Shown: piece after piece, positions 1 through 7,046 of the stretch | How the letters are laid out: every line of letters begins with the position of its first letter | Position numbering within the stretch: position 1 is the first letter of the stretch | Assembly (NCBI GenBank): GCA_024276815.1 | Contig: JAJRWM010000172.1 | Location: 1-28,673 of the forward strand | Length of the DNA stretch: 28,673 nucleotides | Direction: 5' to 3' | Source: a bacterium | GTDB taxonomy: Bacteria > JACRDZ01 > JAJRWM01 | Notes under the pieces: generated by a model | The model's database searches: none | The model's input: only the letters and a program-made list of their open reading frames with translations | What the model was told of the DNA's origin: nothing | Position numbers and translations under genes: made by a program

Positions 1-561
1 CTTCTGGCTTTTTTCAGGATGGAACTGCGTGGCGACCACATTATCCCGGGCAACGGCGGAGCAAAAATCAGTTCCGTAATCGGTCGTAGCGGCCACCCAG
101 GAAACATCCGTAGGTTCCACGTAATAAGAATGCACAAAATAGAAATAGGAGCCGCTCTGTACGTTCCGGAAGAAAGGAATAGCCGACTTAAATGATACCT
201 GGTTCCACCCCATATGAGGTACTTTCAGCCCCGTTTTAAACTTGACCACCCGCCCCGGGATAACACCCAACCCCTTGGTCAGGCCAAACTCGCTGCTCTC
301 TTCAAAAAGCAAGTGCAGGCCCAAACAGATCCCCAAGAAAGGTTTGCCTTGCCGAATCGTTCGTAAAATCGGCTCAACCAGTTCACGGCTTTCCAACTCC
401 GCCATCGCCCTTCCAAACGCGCCGACTCCCGGCAGGACCACGGCTCCGGCATCTTCTATTTTTCCAGGCTCACCGGTAATCTCAGCCGCGAACCCGCACT
501 GTTCAAAAGCTTTCTGAACGCTTCGCAGATTACCCATACCATAATCAATTATGGATATCAC
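1..561 (-). CDS. hisH: Imidazole glycerol phosphate synthase subunit HisH (3' end cut by window edge)
   Basis: Glutamine amidotransferase subunit of IGP synthase. It releases ammonia from glutamine for HisF in histidine biosynthesis, in the cytoplasm. Read from a GTG at 561, the frame is open for 187 codons to the window edge. The start is supported by AGAGG about 11 bases upstream. The N-terminus IIDYGMGNLRSV is typical of HisH. The nucleophile Cys79 lies in GICLGLHLLF, and the His181/Glu183 pair of the triad in QFHPEKS near the edge. The family is about 200 residues long, so only the last 15 or so residues are missing. It starts 15 bp after the comFB-like gene. hisF would be expected just outside the window, but this cannot be seen. 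The family call is very secure. Confidence 0.95.
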   Translation of the reverse strand, partial: MISIIDYGMGNLRSVQKAFEQCGFAAEITGEPGKIEDAGAVVLPGVGAFGRAMAELESRELVEPILRTIRQGKPFLGICLGLHLLFEESSEFGLTKGLGVIPGRVVKFKTGLKVPHMGWNQVSFKSAIPFFRNVQSGSYFYFVHSYYVEPTDVSWVAATTDYGTDFCSAVARDNVVATQFHPEKSQK

Positions 562-575
562 GGATATAACAACCT

Positions 576-845
576 CTATTTATGGCGGGTACGTTTGCCG
601 ATGGTATCCATACCCTGCAAAACGACAGTGGTAATATCAACTTCATGCTGAATCTCGGCAAAATCAACCTTGGTATGCACATGGCCGCGCTCGCTGACAA
701 CATATTTGGGCGGCAGACGGTTTAAGGCATAGGCCAGAATATCATACAGGCAATCCTCACACTTGCAGATATCCTGCCGCTGGCTCAACAACACCGGCAA
801 CTCTTCCCGGACCGCGGCTTCCATGTAATTCACTAACTGTTTCAT
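576..845 (-). CDS. ComFB-family protein
   Basis: Small protein of 89 residues that matches the ComFB (late competence development protein) family. It carries the motif NYMEAAVREE, then the cysteine pair CKCEDC, then ALNRLPPKYVVSERG. An ATG three codons upstream (854) is also open, but GAAGG abuts it directly. The same GAAGG sits 9 bases before the ATG at 845, so 845 is preferred. ComFB lies in the B. subtilis comF operon, close to flagellar genes, and cyanobacterial homologues have been reported as cyclic-dinucleotide receptors that affect motility. A signalling role here is an inference from family and location. It lies 43 bp downstream of the J-domain/HEAT gene and 15 bp before hisH. Confidence 0.85.
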   Translation of the reverse strand: MKQLVNYMEAAVREELPVLLSQRQDICKCEDCLYDILAYALNRLPPKYVVSERGHVHTKVDFAEIQHEVDITTVVLQGMDTIGKRTRHK

Positions 846-888
846 GAGCGTCATCCTTCACAGGAATACTTAAGCTATTATAACTTAA

Positions 889-1605
889 TCAACCCGCGCC
901 TTCCTGAAAAAATTTTCGCACCGAATAATTCAAGGCCGCGACAGCTTTTTCCCTGATGAAAAAGGATTTGCCCTTCGTCAACCTCTTCAGAATCGAGACC
1001 GCCCGATCGCCCCGGTGAATGCCCAAAGAAGCGATCGCTTCATAGCGCACCTTGATATCGGGATCGGTTAACAGCGAAGCGATTAAGTAAACGACCTGAG
1101 GCTCCTTGAAATAAGCCATGCTTTGAACCGCCAGCCGCCGGACTTCGCTATCGGCATCCTTCAACCCCTTCGCGAGAATCCTCAAGGCCGTTTTATCCTT
1201 CTTGTAACGCATGATTTTAACGACTTCGCGCTTGACGAAAACGTTCTCCGTACCAAGAAACCGCACCGCCAGCTCGGCGGTCGGCATTTCCCGCGCCCTT
1301 GATGATTCACCCGCCTCAGCCGGCGGTTGGGGAGCCGGCGCTTTCACCGCCGGCTTGGGAACAAACCGGAATCTGCTGAAGAAAGCCCCGGAACGCTTTT
1401 CCTTCTCGACTTCCGTTTGCCGTTTTTTATCGCTTAAAATGCGATAGGCCGAGGCGATCCTTTTAAAACGTTCACCTGAATTCTTGTCCCAGCGCCGTAC
1501 ATCAGGATGGTATAACTGCACACTGCGCCGGTAAGCCTTTTTGATTTCCTCAAAACTGGCTCTTTCACTAATTCTCAGGATCTGATAGCATTCAGCTTCC
1601 AGCAA
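889..1605 (-). CDS. J-domain protein with C-terminal HEAT repeats
   Basis: Probable DnaK co-chaperone of 238 residues. Residues 1-65 form a J-domain with the signature HPD at 33-35 (YHPDVRRWD) and the helix IV region FKRIASAYRILSD. A Pro/Ala-rich linker follows at about 85-100. Residues 105-235 are alpha-helical HEAT or PBS-lyase-type repeats (units around LRILAKGLKDADSEVRRLAV, IASLLTDPDIKVRYEAIASL, ILKRLTKGKSFFIREKAVAAL). There is no G/F region or zinc finger, so this is not canonical DnaJ; the HEAT module may select the client. The start is a TTG at 1605 with GGAGG six bases upstream, 14 bases inside the end of dnaK. This implies translational coupling and a dedicated DnaK-J pair. No grpE or hrcA is present. 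The client is unknown. Confidence 0.85.
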   Translation of the reverse strand: MLEAECYQILRISERASFEEIKKAYRRSVQLYHPDVRRWDKNSGERFKRIASAYRILSDKKRQTEVEKEKRSGAFFSRFRFVPKPAVKAPAPQPPAEAGESSRAREMPTAELAVRFLGTENVFVKREVVKIMRYKKDKTALRILAKGLKDADSEVRRLAVQSMAYFKEPQVVYLIASLLTDPDIKVRYEAIASLGIHRGDRAVSILKRLTKGKSFFIREKAVAALNYSVRKFFQEGAG

Positions 1606-3352
1606 CCTTAACCTCCGCCCCCGAATCGTTTTTCAGGGTTTTCCTCAGTTCCTCATACATAGCCAGCAAAGCTGTTTGATTAAACTGGATTTCCTCGATA
1701 TCCTCCACATTCAGGGCGGCCTGTAAATCATTTAAAGCGTTTGTCAGTTCCTCCGACATTTGCTTGTCAATCTCAGAGGAGCCCTGTTCCAGAGCCTGGT
1801 TAACTTCTTTGACCAGTTTTTCCACGTCATGCTTGATGACCAGCAACTCATTATACTTCTCACTCTGGGCGATCTGCAATTCAGCCTCGGCAACCATACG
1901 CTCAATCTCCTCGGAGCTGTAACTCATGGCGTTGGTAATCCTGATCGTCTGCTGATTGCCGGTATCAACATCCTCCGCGGTAACGTGAACGATACCATCG
2001 ACATCAATATCAAACTCGACATTGATATGCGGGTCGCCCTTGCGAGCCGACCTGATACCGCCAAGCTGAAATTTACCCAGAGAGATGTTTTTATCGGCCT
2101 GCGGATTTTCCCCCTGCAGAACATGGACCTCAACCACCGATTGTCCGTCCGCTATGGTGGTAAAAGTTTTACTGCTGGCGGTGGGAATGGTGGTGTTGCG
2201 GTTAATCAGCGGGACGAAGATACCGCCTTCCGTCTCGATTCCCAGGCTTAAAGGCGTAACGTCGACCAGCACCACGCCGCGCACGTCCCCGCCCAGAATC
2301 CCGGCCTGGATCGCCGCGCCCAGGGCGACGCATTCGTCAGGATTGACCTTGCGATAAAATTCATTGTCCAGCGCCGACCTGAAAGCTTCCCTCACGGCCG
2401 GGATCCTGGTCGAACCGCCGGCCAGGATAACCCGGTTGATCTCCGCTGATGAAAGAGAAGCGTCTTCCAGAGCCTTTTCAATGGGCGGGATCATCTGGTT
2501 AATCAAATCCTGAATCAGCCCTTCAAATTCAGTGCGGCTAAGTTCAATATTCAGGTGCTTAGGCCCATTGGCGTCCGCCGTAATAAAGGGGATATTGATC
2601 GTGGCAACCGTCGCTTCGCTCAATTCAATCTTGGCTTTTTCAGCTTCTTCCTTGAGTTTTTGTAAAGCCATCCTATCCTGACGCAGGTCTATTTTTTCCT
2701 GCTCCTCGAACCGGTCGGCCAGATAATTAATGATCCGTTCATCAAAATCATCGCCGCCCAGATGATTGACCCCGCTGGTGGAACGCACCTCGAAAACACC
2801 GTCGCCCAGTTCCAGGATGGAGACGTCATAGGTGCCCCCGCCCAGGTCGAGGACAATCACAATTTGATTTTCCTCATGGCGCAGACCGTAGGAGAGAGCC
2901 GCGGCGGTGGGTTCATTGATTATTCGTAAAACCTCCAGCCCGGCGATTTTGCCGGCGTCCTTGGTAGCCTGGCGCTGATTATCATCAAAATAGGCGGGTA
3001 CGGTTATCACGGCCTTGGTGATAGGAGTCTGCAAATATTCCTCGGCGTCTTTTTTCAGTTTACGCAAGATAAAGGAGGAAATTTCCTGCGGAGTGTATTT
3101 TTTGCGGCCGATCTTTATTTTGTAGTCCGTCCCCATATGTCTTTTTACCGAACTGACCGATCTTTCCGAGTTGATAACAATCTGATTCTTGGCGACCTGT
3201 CCGACCAGGATCTCGCGTTTATCGCTGAACGCGACAATAGACGGCGTCAGGCGGTCGCCCCGGCTGTTGGGAATAATTACCGGCTCTCCCCCTTCCAGAA
3301 TCGCCACCACGGAATTGGTTGTACCGAGGTCAATACCGATTATCTTTTCCAT
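1592..3352 (-). CDS. dnaK: Hsp70 chaperone DnaK (likely a specialised paralogue)
   Basis: ATP-dependent Hsp70 of 586 residues. The phosphate 1 loop IGIDLGTTNSVVAIL is at the N-terminus, INEPTAAALSYGL at about 145-157, the phosphate 2 loop LDLGGGTYDVSIL near 168 (Tyr where most DnaKs have Phe), and the adenosine loop ILAGGSTRIPAVRE near 315. The substrate-binding domain with DVTPLSLGIETEGG follows. The C-terminal lid is shorter than in housekeeping DnaK (610-640 residues) and lacks the Gly-rich, acidic EEVD-like tail. The start ATG at 3352 follows GAGGGGG by 11 bases. The gene overlaps the J-domain/HEAT gene by 14 bases and follows flhX by 19 bp. The absence of grpE, dnaJ and hrcA, and the position in a flagellar cluster, suggest a second copy; this is an inference. 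Confidence 0.92.
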   Translation of the reverse strand: MEKIIGIDLGTTNSVVAILEGGEPVIIPNSRGDRLTPSIVAFSDKREILVGQVAKNQIVINSERSVSSVKRHMGTDYKIKIGRKKYTPQEISSFILRKLKKDAEEYLQTPITKAVITVPAYFDDNQRQATKDAGKIAGLEVLRIINEPTAAALSYGLRHEENQIVIVLDLGGGTYDVSILELGDGVFEVRSTSGVNHLGGDDFDERIINYLADRFEEQEKIDLRQDRMALQKLKEEAEKAKIELSEATVATINIPFITADANGPKHLNIELSRTEFEGLIQDLINQMIPPIEKALEDASLSSAEINRVILAGGSTRIPAVREAFRSALDNEFYRKVNPDECVALGAAIQAGILGGDVRGVVLVDVTPLSLGIETEGGIFVPLINRNTTIPTASSKTFTTIADGQSVVEVHVLQGENPQADKNISLGKFQLGGIRSARKGDPHINVEFDIDVDGIVHVTAEDVDTGNQQTIRITNAMSYSSEEIERMVAEAELQIAQSEKYNELLVIKHDVEKLVKEVNQALEQGSSEIDKQMSEELTNALNDLQAALNVEDIEEIQFNQTALLAMYEELRKTLKNDSGAEVKVAGS

Positions 3353-3371
3353 ATTATTTAAATCCCCCTCT

Positions 3372-3644
3372 TCAACTAAGTTCCCGCTTCCTCTCCCGGT
3401 TCAGTTCATAGACAAAAGCCAGGACTTCAGCCACCACCTGGTACAAAGACGGCGGTATCAGTTCATTGATATCCAGTTTGGTCAGCGCCTCAACCAGGTC
3501 GGCGTCTTCATAAAGCGGAAGATTGTTTTCCTCCGCCAGCTTGATTATCCGTTCAGCTACCTTTCCTTTACCATGAGCCGTAATGCGGGGAGCCGAGTCT
3601 TTTTTTCGGTATTCCAGGGCCGCGGCCCGGGATTTTTTTTTCAT
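3372..3644 (-). CDS. FlhB-like C-terminal domain protein (FlhX/YlqH type)
   Basis: A 90-residue soluble protein that matches the region of FlhB after its self-cleavage site. Residues 19-85 (GKGKVAERIIKLAEENNLPLYE through PPSLYQVVAEVLAFVYELN) align with the FlhB tail in this window (ARLIAERIKELAQLHNVPIVE ... DYLFTAIAEVLAYVYQLKN). It has no membrane segments and no NPTH motif, so it resembles an already cleaved FlhB-CC. In B. subtilis the homologue YlqH can replace the FlhB C-terminal domain and sits next to ylqG. Here the FliK-like gene upstream is the matching partner, but a 243-bp spacer separates the two. The start ATG at 3644 is preceded by AAGGGTAGG. Confidence 0.88.
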   Translation of the reverse strand: MKKKSRAAALEYRKKDSAPRITAHGKGKVAERIIKLAEENNLPLYEDADLVEALTKLDINELIPPSLYQVVAEVLAFVYELNRERKRELS

Positions 3645-3887
3645 GTTTTTCCTACCCTTACAAGCTTACAGCTTGAGGATGTTTGCCTTCTCTCGCTTTT
3701 AGAGCAAATTACAAGCTTATGTAAGGCAAAACAAGAACCTTGGAAACCCCTTTTTTTGAAAAAAAGTAGGTTTCCAAACCTTCCCCAAAAAACTTTAACT
3801 TGGAGAAACCTCAAATAACGCCCTAATTCCCGCTCAGAACCAGCTCTCTCGCTTATATGCCCGCCTTGCGTAAGCTTGAAATACGTT
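3645..3887. other. Non-coding spacer between fliK-like and flhX
   Basis: This is the longest gene-free stretch in the window and is visibly richer in A+T than its flanks. It contains a strong hairpin at 3741-3776 and two direct copies of TTACAAGCTTA (3658-3668 and 3709-3719). CAAGCTTAC at 3661-3669 recurs inverted as GTAAGCTTG at 3870-3878. TTTGCCTT (3682-3689) is complementary to AAGGCAAA (3723-3730). No credible reading frame is seen. A decayed small repeat element or an extended terminator/leader would both fit; neither is proven. Confidence 0.5.
3741..3776 (-). terminator. Strong hairpin, possible terminator or repeat element after fliK-like gene
   Basis: TGGAAACC (3741-3748) pairs with GGTTTCCA (3769-3776), and T7 (3751-3757) pairs with A7 (3759-3765), giving a long, nearly continuous stem. 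Read on the minus strand it lies 111 bp past the fliK-like stop codon and is followed by a T-rich stretch (AAGGTTCTTGTTTT), so it could end or attenuate that transcript before flhX. The T-run is imperfect. A dispersed intergenic palindrome is the alternative. Confidence 0.4.
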
Positions 3888-5222
3888 CTAAACTAAAACA
3901 TCCAGTTTTTCCCAGCGTTGCCAGCGAGTCGCGACCCTGTCTTGCAAAAAATTATCCCAGGTCGCCTTCTTCACCAGGCTGCGTAACCTTTTCACGGTAA
4001 AACCAAAACCTTCCATCCTGGCGAACAAATCTTTAATCCGGCTGTCCAGCAGTTTCTTGATGACCGGCGAGGCGACCCAAAAATCAAGGTTAACTTCTTT
4101 GCGCTTCTTTATTTCAGCGATCAGCATCATTGGCCCCAGAGAACTCATCTCCAAAAGCAGGGTAAAGCAAAAATCATCATCTTGATGTGATGACCCCCTG
4201 CTCTTTTCTTTACTATAGGCGACCTTTAAATGAGCCGCGGCAATATCAGCACCCTCCCGGTAAAAGAAAGGGAAATAACTTTCCCCGTTTGCCAGGTTAC
4301 GGTTCGGCAGATTTTTCAGCGACCTGGCGGTCAATTCCTGCCAGAACTTTTGCAGTTTCCCGTTCTTGTCGCCTTCAGGTAAAAGCGAGATCAACTTACC
4401 CAGGCGATACTTAAAATCAGCCGTGTAATCACTGCCGCCTTTTTTAAGCGCCTGGGCGAGTTTTTTCTCGTAAAACCAGCCCAGGTCAGCCAACTGCCGG
4501 GCCAAAAGGTTGACAGCATCTTTGGCGTCGGGCTGAATAATCAAACCACGGAGCATCTTTTGCAAAGACGAGTATTCACCGTTTTTTTCACTCATTAGAG
4601 CGTTAACTAACGCCGTCAGGTTCTGCCCCGGCAAGAACGCCTTCAGCGCCAGCGTTAACGATGAGGACGAAGGGTAAACGCCTTTACCGCGCAAAAAGAT
4701 TAACAGTTTGATAATGTTTACCTTGCTGTCGTTCCCCCCGCCGCCGGACCGTAAAACTCCTTCTTTTACCAGGCGCATTAAATCCTGCCTGATCTCCCGG
4801 ATAACTTCGGCCGAGACATTCTCACCATTTTTAACCAACTCCTCGGCGATAAAGATATTCTCGTCATTCAGGGGCAGGTTGAAAGACTTCAGCATTCCTG
4901 AGAGTTCCTGACGCTTAAGCCCCCGCAACACCTGCTCGCTTTCACCGGGCTGAAGCATCTTCAAAACAACTTTCGCGCCCAGTTCCTTAACCTGAATGTA
5001 TATCTGACTGCCCTGCTTCAACTCATAGGGCGTATCGCAAAGCGCCTCGATGCCCTTCACGTTTATCTGGGCCTGCCGGCCGCTGATCACCCTGGTCACC
5101 TTGACCCGCAGCACCTGGTTTTGACGAAGCTTGGCCTTCAACTGTCTCAAACCATCCCGGTCACGGGAAAAGGATATCTCGCCCAGGTTGATCCAGCCCT
5201 GAAAATTCGCCAGCCGTCCCAT
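3888..5222 (-). CDS. FliK-like flagellar hook-length control protein (YlqG type)
   Basis: A 444-residue protein with no close named homologue that I recognise. The C-terminal part (about 340-415: FCFTLLLEMSSLGPMMLIAE, then VNLDFWVASPVIKKLLDSRI) has the layout of the FliK C-terminal (Flg_hook) domain: a strand, an LGPM/LGPL turn, a second strand ending in FW, then a helix. Residues 25-110 look like a beta-rich domain (VLRVKVTRVISGRQAQINVKG); the middle is helical. FliK measures the hook and switches FlhB export specificity, so pairing with the FlhB-like gene downstream supports the call and matches the B. subtilis ylqG-ylqH pair. The start ATG at 5222 has GGCGGAG nine bases before it and lies 6 bp after the galT-like stop. 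It could be an export regulator distinct from the main FliK. Confidence 0.65.
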   Translation of the reverse strand: MGRLANFQGWINLGEISFSRDRDGLRQLKAKLRQNQVLRVKVTRVISGRQAQINVKGIEALCDTPYELKQGSQIYIQVKELGAKVVLKMLQPGESEQVLRGLKRQELSGMLKSFNLPLNDENIFIAEELVKNGENVSAEVIREIRQDLMRLVKEGVLRSGGGGNDSKVNIIKLLIFLRGKGVYPSSSSLTLALKAFLPGQNLTALVNALMSEKNGEYSSLQKMLRGLIIQPDAKDAVNLLARQLADLGWFYEKKLAQALKKGGSDYTADFKYRLGKLISLLPEGDKNGKLQKFWQELTARSLKNLPNRNLANGESYFPFFYREGADIAAAHLKVAYSKEKSRGSSHQDDDFCFTLLLEMSSLGPMMLIAEIKKRKEVNLDFWVASPVIKKLLDSRIKDLFARMEGFGFTVKRLRSLVKKATWDNFLQDRVATRWQRWEKLDVLV

Positions 5223-5228
5223 ATTCTT

Positions 5229-6224
5229 TTACTCCGCCTGTCTTAAAAAATCAGCCGCGGCCTCCGGCGTCGTGGGGTTGATGAAGAATCCGGTGCCCCA
5301 TTCAAAGCCGGCCATTTGCGTCAACCGGGGGAAAATCTCCAGATGCCAGTGGAACTCCTCCTGGGCGACGGAATTTACCGGCAGGGTATGGATCAAATAG
5401 TTATAGGCCGGATTATCCAGAGAAGCGTTCAGCCGCCGCAAGACATCCTTAATGATAAACGCCAGCGACTTCACATGTTTTCCATCAGTATAAATAAACC
5501 TAGAGACATGTTCCTTGGGCAGGATGCACACCTCAAACGGGAACCGCGAGGCAAACGGAGTCAGCGCGATATAGAAATCATTTTCCACCACCACCCGCTC
5601 ATTAAGCGTTAGCTCATGATGAATGATATCGCAAAAGACACAGCGTGATTTATAACCGTAATAGGCGACAGCTCCCTCAAGTTCCTTTTTCACCGTCTTG
5701 GGCACAATCGGCAGAGCGATTAAATTAGCGTGGCTGTGCTCGATGACGCCGCCGGACTGTTCGCCATGATTCTTGAACAACAGCATATATTTAAAACGCT
5801 GATCCTGTCTTAATGATTCCATGCGCCGGCGATAGATCTCAAAAACGGAAGCGATCTCATCAACCGAAAGCTCGCTGATTTCCCGGACATGATTCGGGGA
5901 TTCAATAATCAGTTCATGAGCGCCAATGCCTTCCATCATGTCGTATAAGCCTACGCCGGTCCTGTTTAAATCCCCCTCTATCACAAATAACGGATTACTG
6001 CTCGGCACCCCCCGCACCTGCCAGCCCGGCTGATTTGGTTCGCTGCCCGCCTCTCTTTGGGCGATAATCTCGGGAGGCGTCTTATCTTCATGTCCCTGGC
6101 AAAAAGGACATTCGCTGGCGTCCGACTCTTCTTGCGGAACGCGAAAATCAGACGGCCGTTTACCGCGTTCGGTAGCGATAATCACCCAGCGTCCGGTGAT
6201 CGGGTCTTTTCTCAGTTCTGACAT
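5229..6224 (-). CDS. galT: Galactose-1-phosphate uridylyltransferase-like nucleotidyltransferase (GalT/HIT superfamily)
   Basis: A 331-residue member of the GalT branch of the HIT superfamily. GalT swaps UMP between UDP-glucose and galactose-1-phosphate in the Leloir pathway; relatives include ADP-glucose phosphorylase. Seen: RKDPITGRWVIIA at the N-terminus, zinc-ligand pair CPFC near residue 40, GAHELIIESPNH, FKNHGEQSGGVIEHSHANLIALP with the histidine nucleophile region near 167, a second cysteine pair CVFC near 196, and FHWHLEIFPRL in the second HIT-like repeat. The usual Gln of the HxHxQ active-site motif is Asn here (HSHAN), which casts some doubt on the exact substrate. It lies 9 bp after the upstream hypothetical gene and 6 bp before the fliK-like gene. 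ATG 6224 is preceded by AAAGGA. Confidence 0.82.
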   Translation of the reverse strand: MSELRKDPITGRWVIIATERGKRPSDFRVPQEESDASECPFCQGHEDKTPPEIIAQREAGSEPNQPGWQVRGVPSSNPLFVIEGDLNRTGVGLYDMMEGIGAHELIIESPNHVREISELSVDEIASVFEIYRRRMESLRQDQRFKYMLLFKNHGEQSGGVIEHSHANLIALPIVPKTVKKELEGAVAYYGYKSRCVFCDIIHHELTLNERVVVENDFYIALTPFASRFPFEVCILPKEHVSRFIYTDGKHVKSLAFIIKDVLRRLNASLDNPAYNYLIHTLPVNSVAQEEFHWHLEIFPRLTQMAGFEWGTGFFINPTTPEAAADFLRQAE

Positions 6225-6233
6225 ATTTATCCT

Positions 6234-6626
6234 TTAAATTTCATTTTTTCGCAGTTCCGCCGAGGTAACCGCCGCCTGAAGCAACCGTTGTTCTTTTTTC
6301 AGCCAACCGACGACCAGGTAGGCCATCTTGGGCTTGATCGCCTGTTGCATCAGATACATATTAAGCGTTTTATCATCGTCAAGCCAGAGTTTTACGATCA
6401 GGTTCAAAGGTATACCGGGATAAACGCCCCAAAGCGTCGCGGTTTCCAGGCTGATCTTGTGTTTTTCACCCAGTTTGCGCCAGAAAAGATAGGTCTGCTC
6501 CCGGGAAAACAAATCCCAGTCCAGGGGCTCGCGTTTTAGAGGGATTCGCAGAATCAGCCTCTGACCGGCGGTCAGCCGCGGCGTTTTGATCACCGGCGCG
6601 GAGAACGTAAGAGCGTTCAGGGCCAC
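6234..6626 (-). CDS. Hypothetical protein (130 aa), possibly the second half of an interrupted gene
   Basis: Not recognised. 130 residues from a GTG at 6626, with GGAG about nine bases upstream. It is mixed hydrophobic and basic (QRLILRIPLKREPLDWDLF; LFWRKLGEKHKISLE; MAYLVVGWLKKEQRLLQAAV), with no signal peptide or clear membrane segment. The same frame is open upstream through 18 further codons back to the TAA that ends the preceding gene, so 6234-7046 is one frame with a single internal stop. Either two adjacent genes share a frame by chance, or one gene of about 270 codons carries a nonsense codon. The gene ends 9 bp before galT. Confidence 0.55.
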   Translation of the reverse strand: MALNALTFSAPVIKTPRLTAGQRLILRIPLKREPLDWDLFSREQTYLFWRKLGEKHKISLETATLWGVYPGIPLNLIVKLWLDDDKTLNMYLMQQAIKPKMAYLVVGWLKKEQRLLQAAVTSAELRKNEI

Positions 6627-6680
6627 GGGAAGATACTCCGAAATAACGCCCCCTTCCAGTCCACAGTTTAGTTCCGACAG

Positions 6681-7046
6681 TTAAGGTTTTAATTTTAATG
6701 ACGGCACGAAAACCACCGGTCGTTTACCCGGTAAAGCCAGATTATTTATCAAGACAGCTTGCTTTTCCTGAAAAAGGTTTACCTGAATAACCCGGCAAAG
6801 GAAAGCCAGGGTCAATAATTTTACCCGGAATTCAAAGAGAGCGGGATAAATACCCGGAATCTCGACGCTGGTAGTCCTCTCGAACAGCGGTAGCCGCCAG
6901 TCACAAAAACCGCCCTTGTCAGACTGGATCTGGCTTAAGGGTTTTCGCGAGGGATCGCTTGAATGTATCGCGACGAGACCCAGTTCATATTTCAGGGTAG
7001 TCTTAATATCCTTGGCCAGCCGCTGCCAGCCTTTTTCAGCCGTCAT
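6681..7046 (-). CDS. Hypothetical protein (121 aa)
   Basis: Not recognised. 121 residues from an ATG at 7046 that overlaps the end of the upstream gene by 11 bases, an arrangement typical of translational coupling. It contains IKTTLKYELGLVAIHSSD near the N-terminus and hydrophobic strand-like segments (VKLLTLAFLCRVIQVNLF; PVVFVPSLKLKP at the end), suggesting a small soluble alpha/beta protein. The TAA stop at 6681-6683 is in frame with the next gene. It belongs to the run of small genes between fapA and galT, for which I know no function. Confidence 0.55.
   Translation of the reverse strand: MTAEKGWQRLAKDIKTTLKYELGLVAIHSSDPSRKPLSQIQSDKGGFCDWRLPLFERTTSVEIPGIYPALFEFRVKLLTLAFLCRVIQVNLFQEKQAVLINNLALPGKRPVVFVPSLKLKP

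Noticed and set aside
877-882. TATAAT on the minus strand between the J-HEAT gene and comFB, a possible -10 box
   Set aside because: No matching -35 hexamer at 16-18 bp; the AT-rich stretch is short and could give this by chance.
3353-3371. CIRCE/HrcA operator before dnaK
   Set aside because: Only 19 bp separates dnaK from flhX, and no inverted repeat of that type is present.
3661-3878. A transposable element with terminal inverted repeats in the 243-bp spacer
   Set aside because: The inverted match is only 9 bp around an AAGCTT palindrome, with no target-site duplication, so it is reported only as a repeat-rich spacer.
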